Source: CAYRMV01 sp964425255 | GTDB taxonomy: Bacteria; Bacteroidota; Bacteroidia; Flavobacteriales_D; Crocinitomicaceae | DNA: 5,154 nucleotides | Direction of reading: 5' to 3' | Assembly (NCBI GenBank): GCA_964425255.1 | Contig: CAYRMV010000191.1 | Location: forward strand, 1 to 5,154 | Shown here: positions 1 through 5,154 of the stretch, in pieces | Numbering within the stretch: the first letter of the stretch is position 1 | How the letters are laid out: the number at the start of each line of letters is the position of its first letter | The notes under the pieces: model-generated | The model's input: only the letters and a program-made list of their open reading frames with translations | Database searches by the model: none | Told to the model about the DNA's origin: nothing | Position numbers and translations under genes: made by a program

Positions 1-632
1 TCAACTTTGACATTGTAGAACAAATGAGTTTGAGTAGCTCACCTTATGCTCCTGGAGTAGATGAGTTTGTAAAATCGGGTTTAACACCAATCGATTCTGA
101 TTTAGTCAAACCAAAAAGAGTGAAAGAATCTCCTGTACAGTTAGAATGTACGGTTATGGAGGTTAAAGAACTTGGAAACGAAGGAGGAGCTGGGAATTTA
201 GTCATTTGTGAAGTGGTCAAGATTCATGTTAACGACACATTATTAGACGAAAACGGTCAAATTGATCAAAAGAAGATAAACCTAGTTGCCCGAATGGGAG
301 GAAATTGGTATTGCCATGCGAACGAAGCTTCCATGTTTGAAATTCAAAAGCCTATTACAACAATAGGCATTGGATTTGATACTTTGCCAGAAGATATTCG
401 CAATTCCGTCATTTTAACAGGAAACGACCTTGGGAAACTAGCTGGAATACTCGAATTACCCAACGAAACGGATGTAAACGAATATAAACTTTTGGAATTA
501 AGTGAATTATTTGTAACTTTAGAAGATGAACCCGCTGAATTAGAGTTAGCTTTGCACCAACATGCGAAGTCTCTTTTGGCTGAAAATAAACTGGAAGATG
601 CTTGGAAAACCTTGCTTGCTTTCAATAATTAA
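1..632 (+). CDS. Flavin reductase-like FMN-binding protein, 5'-truncated by the window edge
   Basis: The reading frame is open to the left edge: codons before the first ATG (position 24) read NFDIVEQ and join smoothly onto MSLSSSPYAPGVDEFVKSG, so that ATG is internal. About 209 residues are visible; from memory, family members are near 290-300, so roughly the first third is missing. Recognisable family blocks are the EQMSLSS..Y..GVDEFVKSGLTP segment, an ESPVQLEC strand, GGAGNLVICEVVKIHVND, and RMGGNWYCHA. These fit the flavin reductase-like split-barrel fold that binds FMN and, in characterised relatives, transfers electrons from NAD(P)H to flavin. The last 80 or so residues form an acidic, leucine-rich helical extension. 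The protein is expected to be cytoplasmic and its physiological partner is unknown. It lies 57 bases before the DUF3127 gene on the same strand, with no terminator between, so cotranscription is likely. Family assignment is firm; exact substrate is not. Confidence 0.9.
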   Translation, partial: NFDIVEQMSLSSSPYAPGVDEFVKSGLTPIDSDLVKPKRVKESPVQLECTVMEVKELGNEGGAGNLVICEVVKIHVNDTLLDENGQIDQKKINLVARMGGNWYCHANEASMFEIQKPITTIGIGFDTLPEDIRNSVILTGNDLGKLAGILELPNETDVNEYKLLELSELFVTLEDEPAELELALHQHAKSLLAENKLEDAWKTLLAFNN

Positions 633-689
633 TCCTCGGTTAGAAATAATAATCGATAAGTTAGAACACAATTTAAAACACAATACAAT

Positions 690-1082
690 ATGTTTAAACT
701 CACTGGAACTGTTAAAGTGATCAATCCGACTGTTCAAGTTTCGGATAAATTTTCAAAACGCGAATTTGTTCTTACTGATGCATCAAGCATGTACCCTCAA
801 GATATTCAATTCCAATTGACTCAGGATAAATGTTCTTTGATTGATGGTGTTCAAGTTAACGAACAAATCGAAGTTTCGTTCAATATTCGTGGTCGCGAGT
901 GGACAAGTCCACAAGGAGAAGTTAAGTATTTCAATACCCTTGATGCTTGGCGCATTGACAAAGTGGGTGCAGCCGGAGGAGGAATGCCTTCAGGTGGTCC
1001 ATCACCCATGAATATGGAGCCAATCACAGCAAGTAATGCGGAGTTAACTGTCGAAAAAGAAGACGACGATTTACCGTTTTAA
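690..1082 (+). CDS. DUF3127 protein with SSB-like acidic C-terminal tail
   Basis: A complete 130-residue protein. Residues 1 to about 92 match the DUF3127 pattern I know from Bacteroidota: a short N-terminal strand (FKLTGTVKVI), KREFVLTD, a QDKC motif, then FNIRGREWTSPQGEVKYFN and AWRID. The hydrophobic and charged spacing suggests a small OB-like beta barrel. Residues about 93-118 are a glycine-, proline- and methionine-rich linker, and the protein ends in acidic residues followed by DDDLPF. That ending closely resembles the C-terminal tip of bacterial single-stranded DNA-binding proteins, which recruits repair and replication partners. A role in nucleic-acid binding is therefore inferred, not shown. 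The start is preceded by A-rich sequence (aaaacacaatacaat) and no Shine-Dalgarno site, as is usual in Bacteroidota. The gene is probably cotranscribed with the flavin reductase and ends just before a strong terminator. Confidence 0.9.
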   Translation: MFKLTGTVKVINPTVQVSDKFSKREFVLTDASSMYPQDIQFQLTQDKCSLIDGVQVNEQIEVSFNIRGREWTSPQGEVKYFNTLDAWRIDKVGAAGGGMPSGGPSPMNMEPITASNAELTVEKEDDDLPF

Positions 1083-1102
1083 TTACGCAAAAAATACGCT
1101 TG

Positions 1103-1135
1103 AAAGGCTGGTTGATTTTATCTACCAGCCTTTTT
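1103..1135 (+). terminator. Intrinsic terminator after the DUF3127 gene, possibly bidirectional
   Basis: A perfect 10-bp stem pairs aaaggctggt (1103-1112) with accagccttt (1124-1133) around an 11-base loop, and a five-T run (1131-1135) overlaps the 3' arm. It starts 20 bases after the DUF3127 stop codon. The convergent minus-strand gene stops at 1141, only six bases beyond, so the same hairpin could also end that transcript. On that strand the T tract after the stem is weaker. Confidence 0.85.
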
Positions 1136-1140
1136 CGATT

Positions 1141-1551
1141 TTATTCACGGATTGTTTCTGAATGAATTTGAGTATAAACCAATTCCGAATCGCTTATCTC
1201 CTGAATTTTCCATTGTTCCACAACTGTACCACCCCAAAAAGGATAAATTAACTCAATTGTTGCATCTCCGTTTTTTTTCCAAGTGCCTGCATAATTCGTG
1301 TATGAAATGGTTGGAGTACCACACCAACCTGAATTTTGTCGAACGATTAATTTTCCATTTTGCAAAAATTGCATTCCACCAGACGAATTATCCCATTGAT
1401 TCAATTGGATCAATTTAATCTTATTCTCTTCTTCTGAGTGATATTGCCAAATACCAATTAATTTATTTTCCCAATCGTGATGATGCCTTTCCAACTGAAA
1501 CGATGTAAGTATAAGAAGGCAAAACAAGAATAATATGTGAACACGTTTCAT
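1141..1551 (-). CDS. Small exported protein of unknown function, lipocalin-like pattern
   Basis: A 136-residue protein I do not recognise by name. Residues 2-3 are basic (KR), followed by a hydrophobic stretch at about 6-18 (ILFLFCLLILTSF) that looks like a Sec signal peptide. There is no convincing lipobox, because Cys11 sits inside the hydrophobic core, and no clear cleavage site. The mature part begins with a histidine-rich patch (HHHDWE) and then LIGIWQY, whose G-x-W near the start of a beta-rich domain resembles small lipocalin-like proteins common in Bacteroidota. Further strands are suggested by GKLIVRQ, ISYTNYAGTWKKNG, ATIELIYPF and ELVYTQ. The start codon is preceded by a weak AAGAA. 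The gene has its own upstream region downstream of the hydrolase terminator, so it is probably a separate transcript converging on the DUF3127 operon. Coding status is well supported; the lipocalin-like idea is tentative. Confidence 0.75.
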   Translation of the reverse strand: MKRVHILFLFCLLILTSFQLERHHHDWENKLIGIWQYHSEEENKIKLIQLNQWDNSSGGMQFLQNGKLIVRQNSGWCGTPTISYTNYAGTWKKNGDATIELIYPFWGGTVVEQWKIQEISDSELVYTQIHSETIRE

Positions 1552-1680
1552 ACGTTCTTTTTTAACTTAGATGAAATACAACATTGAATTTCACAAAGTC
1601 ATTCAACAATTTTTGTTCCAAAAAGAAAGTGTTTGCATAATATAACGATAATTCGATTCAATTCCAAATCTACATGAAAC

Positions 1681-1711
1681 TTAGCCGTTTTTACCCGTTA
1701 GAAACGGCTAA
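1681..1711. repeat. Perfect 10-bp inverted repeat (hairpin) in the intergenic region
   Basis: Ttagccgttt (1681-1690) and aaacggctaa (1702-1711) are exact inverted repeats separated by 11 bases. The stem is GC-containing and could form in RNA from either strand, but no T run follows on either side, so it is not a standard intrinsic terminator. It lies between the end of the hydrolase terminator and the start of the gene at 1551. It could be a backup terminator, a processing element or a protein site. The 8-mer agccgttt from its left arm recurs at 1752-1759 in the neighbouring terminator. Confidence 0.6.
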
Positions 1712-1735
1712 CCCCCTGATTTCACTGACTTTTTT

Positions 1736-1761
1736 TAAAAAAAAACAAACGAGCCGTTTGT
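1736..1761 (-). terminator. Intrinsic terminator of the SGNH hydrolase gene
   Basis: Read on the minus strand, ACAAACG, a three-base loop GCT and CGTTTGT form a 7-bp stem (1761 down to 1745), directly followed by a run of eight further T (1744 down to 1737). It begins about 74 bases downstream of the hydrolase stop codon. Stem plus U tract in the right orientation make a good Rho-independent terminator, which separates this transcript from the small gene at 1551. Confidence 0.75.
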
Positions 1762-1834
1762 GGAGAATTTATAAACTACTTACAAATTCCTCTGTTATCA
1801 AAAGAGCAAAGCTCATCCTGTACCATCGGTTTTC

Positions 1835-3466
1835 TTACTTTTTGATAAATCGAATTACTTGTTGTCCTTGTTCCTTATTTACAATCATTAAGTACAAACC
1901 AGCTGGCAAATTTTCAACTGAAATCTCCGAAATAGGAGCATCGATTTTTTGGAACCGTTGTCCGGTAGTCGAAACAATTTCAACCGAACTCACTTGTTCA
2001 ATTGATGATAAGCGAACCATGTTTGAACTAGGGTTCGGATAAAGGGTGATTTTGTCCGAGTCTAATTCCATTGTTTCGAGGGTTTTTGTTCCGTATTGAA
2101 TGTTTAGAACCGGTTGAAAATCGGGATCATTACTGTTTCTGAAAGTGATTAATCCATCACTGCTTCCAGTATATTTTAATCGGATTTGCGAATGACTGCT
2201 TGTGTGCACATAACTCAAAAAGTCATCGGGAAATTCTAAGCGAACCCATTTTCCTGCTTCCAGGTTACCAAAAACACAAGGTGTTGCCGTAGCGTAGGCA
2301 GCGCCGGAAAAGTCATCGTTTTCCAGAGAAGCGCTAGGTCCAAAGTGTTGTTCAACAATCTCTGCTGTGATTTCTCCAGTTGAGAGGAAGTTTGTGCCTG
2401 AAATTTCATCAATTCGTAAAAACAAACTCAAACGGTTCAAGCCTGTATCCGCAATGGATGTATTGTCAAATTCGATGATTCCCGCATATTCGGTTCCATT
2501 TTGTTTTCCTACAAGAAGTTCATTCGAACTTTGACCTGAGCTTGTTACATTTCCCGTTTTTACAAAATCAGCCAGTGTATATGCGTCATCCATCAAAAAT
2601 TTCTGGTAAAACTTTTGAAAATGATAGGAAACAAACGCATGGTAGCCAGCGGCAGACAAGTGGAAACAATCTTTCGTGATTCCATAGTCACGCATCGTGT
2701 TTCGAGGTGAGGGATAAGTCGGGTCACCCAACGGCATTGGAACACTCAATGCAGGGTAGGAGCCCGACGGAGGAACAGCTAGATTTGTTGTTTGTCCGAA
2801 AACGTATTGCATCAAGCCGGGCGCTTTTACATAAGTTACTTGGGGGTCGTTTGCATAACGTTGTAAAATTTGAACTTGAAACCAGTTTTGAACCGTGTTA
2901 ATTTCTTGAAAGGTGGGAAAGCCCATTCCTTCCCAGGTACCATAAAAAGGATGGCTTGATTGAACAATGCTTGGTAGACTTCCAATCACCTCACCAAAAT
3001 TGGTATATACATAACCACTCCAAAACACATGTACATCAGGTCTGACAGCATGAATGTTTGAAATAATGGTGTCTAATCGGGCTAAAACGGATTCAGCAAG
3101 GGTCTCAGTTTGTGCTTGTGTAAAGTCAACATTCCAACTCCCCAAGAAATCATTTCCACCAATACTAAGATGAACGACTTCCAGATCGGGCATGGTCGAA
3201 AGGCGATTAGTAAGTTCATCTACTTTTGTCTGTGTAAGAAAATCATCTGTTTCAGCTCCATTTTCACTTAAGGTCAGATTGGTGTAATATTTTATATCAC
3301 TATGTCCCCAGTCTTTTGCTACATTGTTGATGGTTCCGTCAAAGTTCATAAAGAAGGCCCAGCTGTCTCCCACCAATAAGATTTTTGTTTTATCTGTTTC
3401 CTGGCATTGTGACTGAGCGAAAAACGCGAGCATAAGACTGCTAATCAGCAAGTACATTTTTTTCAT
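1835..3466 (-). CDS. Secreted SGNH/GDSL-type hydrolase with DNRLRE-like domain and T9SS sorting signal
   Basis: A complete 543-residue modular enzyme. Residues 1 to about 20 form a Sec signal peptide (KK, hydrophobic core, AQSQ). The catalytic domain spans about 27-290 and shows the SGNH blocks: GDSW with nucleophile Ser35, NGAET with Gly70, IGGND with Asn105, and DCFHLS with Asp266 and His269. The family comprises serine esterases and lipases, including carbohydrate and peptidoglycan deacetylases; the substrate here cannot be told. Residues about 300-459 look like a DNRLRE-type beta sandwich, ending in the typical ITFRNSN...PVLNIQYG strand pattern, probably an adhesion or stalk module. Residues 473-543 are a T9SS type A sorting domain (LYPNPSS, SVEIVSTTGQ, LPAGLYLMIV, final IRFIKK), so the protein is predicted to be secreted through the type IX system or attached to the cell surface. 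The gene appears monocistronic. A weak promoter -7-like TACCTTTA lies at 3499-3492, but no convincing -33 element was seen. Confidence 0.93.
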   Translation of the reverse strand: MKKMYLLISSLMLAFFAQSQCQETDKTKILLVGDSWAFFMNFDGTINNVAKDWGHSDIKYYTNLTLSENGAETDDFLTQTKVDELTNRLSTMPDLEVVHLSIGGNDFLGSWNVDFTQAQTETLAESVLARLDTIISNIHAVRPDVHVFWSGYVYTNFGEVIGSLPSIVQSSHPFYGTWEGMGFPTFQEINTVQNWFQVQILQRYANDPQVTYVKAPGLMQYVFGQTTNLAVPPSGSYPALSVPMPLGDPTYPSPRNTMRDYGITKDCFHLSAAGYHAFVSYHFQKFYQKFLMDDAYTLADFVKTGNVTSSGQSSNELLVGKQNGTEYAGIIEFDNTSIADTGLNRLSLFLRIDEISGTNFLSTGEITAEIVEQHFGPSASLENDDFSGAAYATATPCVFGNLEAGKWVRLEFPDDFLSYVHTSSHSQIRLKYTGSSDGLITFRNSNDPDFQPVLNIQYGTKTLETMELDSDKITLYPNPSSNMVRLSSIEQVSSVEIVSTTGQRFQKIDAPISEISVENLPAGLYLMIVNKEQGQQVIRFIKK

Positions 3467-3784
3467 ACTTCGTAGTGTTGTGTTGATGTTATAAAGGTAT
3501 GAAAAAAAATCTATGCGTGCATGGGAAATTTATACTTTTTCTAGTGAAATCAACAATTGAAGGAAATAATTTTAACGTATCACTCTCTTTAACGTAAATT
3601 AGTTTTTCAGGTAATAAAATTTTTCAAATGGTAATCTTTTAAATTAAAAGATTCACAATATTTTTTTTCTTTATCACAAGATACAACAACAAAAACAAAA
3701 AAATGAAGATAAAATACATTTATAAATTTTAAAAAAAATACATATTTTTTATTTTGCTGTAACCCGCCATGTGCTATTGGATAA
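3467..3784. other. AT-rich gene-poor stretch upstream of the hydrolase
   Basis: No convincing gene is present on either strand. The right side is almost pure A and T with long homopolymers, broken by a short GC-rich island (aacccgccatgtgc, 3761-3774). An AT-only hairpin occurs at 3633-3653 (aatctttt, aaatt, aaaagatt), followed on the plus strand by a T8 run (3661-3668). No gene ends there that would need a terminator. The hydrolase promoter should lie in the left part, near 3490-3540. Confidence 0.6.
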
Positions 3785-3836
3785 AGATAACAGAAGTTTT
3801 GATCGGCGACTTGTTGTTTTTTCTTTTGATTATTAA
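3785..3836. repeat. Spacer repeat copy 1 (downstream of the membrane protein gene)
   Basis: This stretch resembles the left part of the spacer at 4453-4506. By hand alignment, agataacagaagttttg aligns with acatagcagaaattttg, cgacttg is exact in both, and cttttgattat aligns with cttctgattat. The first 29 bases (3785-3813 against 4453-4481) agree at 22 positions, and the remainder needs a 2-base gap. Read on the minus strand it translates as QVADQNFCYLY, close to QVVVQNFCYVY in copy 2. The alignment was made by eye, so the outer limits are approximate. Confidence 0.55.
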
Positions 3837-3888
3837 CTGTTTAATCTCTAAATTTTCCAGTAATAAAATTTTGGGAACACTACCAACA

Positions 3889-4260
3889 CTACCTACCTTT
3901 ATCTTTTATAAACCACAACCATTCAAGTCCCAATTTATCATCAATAATTCTAATACATTGGGTATCTTTTTCTGAATATGCTATTTTTATACATTTTGCA
4001 GAATCTATATATTTTTTTATTTCTGCATTATATTTTTTACCTTGCCTTGATTGTTTATGAAGAACATTTTCAACTTCATATTCTAATTCATAATACCAAG
4101 ATGATTTAGCTTTATAAAAACCAACGCAATTAGCACAAGTAATTTTATAATTGTACATCTTATATTCTGATAAAAATATTGAAATGAAAAATATAAAAAG
4201 CATCAAAAACCCAATAAATAGGCCTATTCTTTTTTTTGTTTTTTTATTCACAAGCATCAT
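3889..4260 (-). CDS. Single-pass membrane protein of unknown function
   Basis: A 123-residue protein beginning MMLVNKKTKKR, with a strongly basic N-terminus and one transmembrane helix at about 12-31, predicting a cytoplasmic N-terminus and an extracytoplasmic C-terminal domain of about 90 residues. That domain has a CANC pair (Cys42, Cys45) plus Cys90 and Cys102, strand-like segments (WYYELEYEV) and IKIAYSEKDTQCIRIID. This resembles small Bacteroidota membrane-anchored proteins in which a beta-rich domain ends with a short motif such as YS..., but I cannot name the family. Its first 17 bases overlap the end of a broken reading frame on the same strand, an arrangement typical of translational coupling. 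A tail-like reading frame overlapping a small membrane protein recalls toxin or bacteriocin immunity pairs; this is only a hypothesis. Very AT-rich, as is the surrounding region. Confidence 0.7.
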   Translation of the reverse strand: MMLVNKKTKKRIGLFIGFLMLFIFFISIFLSEYKMYNYKITCANCVGFYKAKSSWYYELEYEVENVLHKQSRQGKKYNAEIKKYIDSAKCIKIAYSEKDTQCIRIIDDKLGLEWLWFIKDKGR

Positions 4261-4456
4261 TTATTTTGTTATTTATGTTTTCCACAGCACTCGCGCCAAA
4301 TAATTGATAACCTGTTGAACCCGTTTTAATTCTGTGCCCAACTAATCCTCCAAGTATTCAAAATCCAAAATCTATACCTGTTGTTTTAAACGATTTTTTA
4401 TTATTTTTTTTGATTGAAAGGATAATTAGCTCTTTTTTTTGACAGATTGTATACAT
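4244..4456 (-). pseudogene. Remnant reading frame overlapping the membrane protein start
   Basis: On the minus strand one frame reads from an ATG at 4456 (MYTICQKKELIILS) through KTTGIDFGF, hits TGA at 4360-4358, and continues in the same frame as ILGGLVGHRIKTG, STGYQLFGASAV and ENINNKINDACE to a TAA at 4246-4244. The last 37 codons use a richer, more protein-like composition than the surrounding poly-A sequence and contain no start ATG. I read this as the C-terminal end of a decayed gene. Its stop lies inside the first codons of the next gene (17-base overlap). The glycine spacing (GGLVG, GSTG, FGAS) could suit a membrane-inserting or glycine-zipper segment. The same frame stays open further upstream to a TGA near 4525. 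Identity is unknown; a sequencing error or a natural stop are alternatives. Confidence 0.45.
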
Positions 4457-4551
4457 AGCAGAAATTTTGTACAACGACTTGGTGTTTTGTTCCTTCTGAT
4501 TATCAATGATACATTTACTTAAAATTGCATATCAATACGTTGCATGTGGTG
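4441..4551. repeat. Spacer repeat copy 2 (between the two orphan genes)
   Basis: The fullest copy of a three-copy spacer. Its left part (4441-4469) matches 5095-5123 at 22 of 29 positions and includes the shared tagcagaaatt. Its middle part (about 4475-4506) matches copy 1. Its right part (4530-4551) matches 5133-5154 at 19 of 22 positions, with the shared end tgtggtg. Copy 3 lacks the middle block of roughly 50 bases. It overlaps the upstream end of the remnant reading frame. Confidence 0.6.
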
Positions 4552-4585
4552 CTGCTGATGGCGAAGTATTACTGATGGCATCAAC

Positions 4586-5125
4586 CTAATTTGGCCAATT
4601 TTTAAATTCAGGATATTTAGATTTTAAATAAATAATTAAATCACTATATTTTGTTGATACGTCGGTATTTTTCTTAATATTTTTATATGTGGAAGTCATA
4701 GTATTTGTGTTGAAGGTATAAAAGCTTTCCCTCCCTGTTGATATATCAAAAGTTACAGAACCATTGGCATTATTATCCGATTTGTTAGATTTAAAATTTT
4801 CTATGTCAAAATGATAATCAATGACATCTATTATTTTCTTTTTAGTTTCATCATTGATAATAATTTTATGAGAGGTTTTAGGATCATTTATAGGTAAACG
4901 TAACCACAGAGTGTCATTATCATCTTTCAATGAAAAACCTGACACCTGATCCTTGTGTTCAATAATAATACTAAATCTCCTGTTTTTGTTATTATTTTCT
5001 TTAGATCCACAAGAAAAGGTTAAAAAAACTACTGAAAAAAAATTATAAATCTCATTTTTTATATACTTTACTATTAGGTGATTGGGCCCATTTTGAAACA
5101 TTGTAAATTTAGCAGAAATTCTCAA
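4586..5125 (-). CDS. Putative lipoprotein of unknown function, signal peptide apparently frameshifted
   Basis: The open frame gives up to 179 residues, but its 5' end is doubtful. The first codon of the longest form is TTG at 5125, inside a repeat; the first in-frame ATG is at 5101. Neither gives a normal signal peptide: a hydrophobic run FFSVVFLTF and Cys39 (FSCGSKENN) come after about 28 unlikely residues. A much better start is the ATG at 5055, preceded by the A/T-rich tatataaaaa. It would give MRFIIFFSVVFLTFSC, a textbook lipoprotein signal with the modified Cys at 16, if the A8 run at 5035-5042 (T8 on the coding strand) had one more base. The mature part is about 140 residues, Asn-, Lys- and Asp-rich, with SIIIEHKDQ, DTLWLRLP, NGSVTFDIST and YLKSKYPEFKNWPN. 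I recognise no family. It is likely surface- or periplasm-anchored if functional. Confidence 0.6.
   Translation of the reverse strand: MRISAKFTMFQNGPNHLIVKYIKNEIYNFFSVVFLTFSCGSKENNNKNRRFSIIIEHKDQVSGFSLKDDNDTLWLRLPINDPKTSHKIIINDETKKKIIDVIDYHFDIENFKSNKSDNNANGSVTFDISTGRESFYTFNTNTMTSTYKNIKKNTDVSTKYSDLIIYLKSKYPEFKNWPN
5035..5042. repeat. A8 homopolymer inside the lipoprotein signal peptide codons
   Basis: Eight consecutive A (T8 on the coding strand). With eight bases, translation from the ATG at 5055 ends after MRFIIFFQ at a TAG. With nine bases it enters the long open frame just before SVVFLTFSC. The tract therefore decides whether a normal lipoprotein precursor is made. Confidence 0.6.
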
Positions 5126-5154
5126 AACAGTATATCAACAAGTTGCTTGTGGTG
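5095..5154. repeat. Spacer repeat copy 3 (upstream of the lipoprotein gene, cut by the edge)
   Basis: This copy joins directly the two outer blocks of copy 2: gaaacattgtaaatt and tagcagaaatt (5095-5120) and then tatcaacaagttgcttgtgg (5133-5152), without the roughly 50-base middle block. It runs to the end of the window and may continue. The putative TTG and ATG upstream starts of the lipoprotein gene (5125, 5101) fall within it, which argues against their use. Confidence 0.55.

Noticed and set aside
1665..1672. TAGATTTG on the minus strand as a Bacteroidota -7 promoter element (TAnnTTTG) for the gene at 1551
   Set aside because: The octamer fits but no TTG -33 element lies 19-21 bases upstream, where the 10-bp hairpin sits instead, and it is far from the start codon.
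1674..2042. Plus-strand open frame of 122 codons
   Set aside because: It runs antisense over the 3' end, terminator and hairpin of the hydrolase gene and has no recognisable protein pattern; the minus-strand T9SS domain explains the sequence.
3633..3668. AT-only hairpin followed by T8 on the plus strand, as a terminator
   Set aside because: The stem contains only one G-C pair per arm and no plus-strand gene ends upstream of it; such structures arise easily in this composition.
3769..3975. Plus-strand open frame of 68 codons near the spacer
   Set aside because: It covers spacer copy 1 and the antisense of the membrane protein's C-terminus; the hydrophobic text comes from T-rich DNA rather than a real coding pattern.
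4506..4589. Small plus-strand frame MIHLLKIAYQYVACGAADG, partly echoed at the window end as LKTVYQQVACG
   Set aside because: The similarity is explained by the DNA repeat; the shared part is too short to test coding bias, and the frame ends just inside the convergent lipoprotein gene.
3785..5154. Integron attC sites in the spacer repeats
   Set aside because: I looked for GTTRRRY/RYYYAAC core boxes and the conserved imperfect hairpin. A short palindrome-like stretch at 5136-5152 is not preserved in the second copy, so the call is not supported.
1..5154. CRISPR arrays, tRNA, rRNA or transposase genes
   Set aside because: No evenly spaced direct repeats, no cloverleaf-like sequence with a T-loop motif, and no transposase-like reading frame or terminal inverted repeats were seen.

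Overview
The window looks like chromosomal DNA from a low-GC member of the Bacteroidota, probably Flavobacteriia or a relative such as Crocinitomicaceae. The main evidence is a large secreted SGNH-type hydrolase ending in a type IX secretion (T9SS) type A sorting domain, a DUF3127 protein, a Bacteroidota-type flavin reductase, and gene starts preceded by A-rich sequence rather than strong Shine-Dalgarno sites. The genus cannot be fixed from this sequence alone.

Layout. Positions 1-1082 (+ strand) hold a conserved housekeeping pair: the C-terminal two-thirds of a flavin reductase-like protein, cut by the window edge, then a DUF3127 protein with an SSB-like acidic DDDLPF tail. A strong hairpin terminator at 1103-1135 ends this unit and lies against the end of a convergent gene. 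Positions 1141-3466 (- strand) hold a small exported protein of unknown function (1141-1551) and, upstream of it on the same strand, the 543-residue hydrolase (1835-3466), which has its own terminator at about 1736-1761. A separate 10-bp hairpin stands between the two.

From about 3470 to the right edge the DNA becomes visibly more AT-rich and changes character. A gene-poor stretch of about 420 bases is followed by short minus-strand orphan genes: a single-pass membrane protein (3889-4260) and a putative lipoprotein (4586-5125 or a shorter start). They are separated and flanked by three diverged copies of one spacer sequence (3785-3836, 4441-4551, 5095-5154). The membrane protein gene overlaps by 17 bases the tail of an older, broken reading frame on the same strand (4244-4456, possibly longer) that carries an in-frame TGA. 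The lipoprotein signal peptide appears to be knocked out of frame at an 8-base homopolymer.

The right third is the accessory part. Small exported or membrane orphan proteins, a decayed reading frame overlapping the next start, and repeated spacers resemble either the eroded tip of a polymorphic-toxin or bacteriocin/immunity locus, or a cassette-like array. No toxin, recombinase or established att site is visible, so both readings are inference. The left two-thirds appear to be ordinary chromosome.
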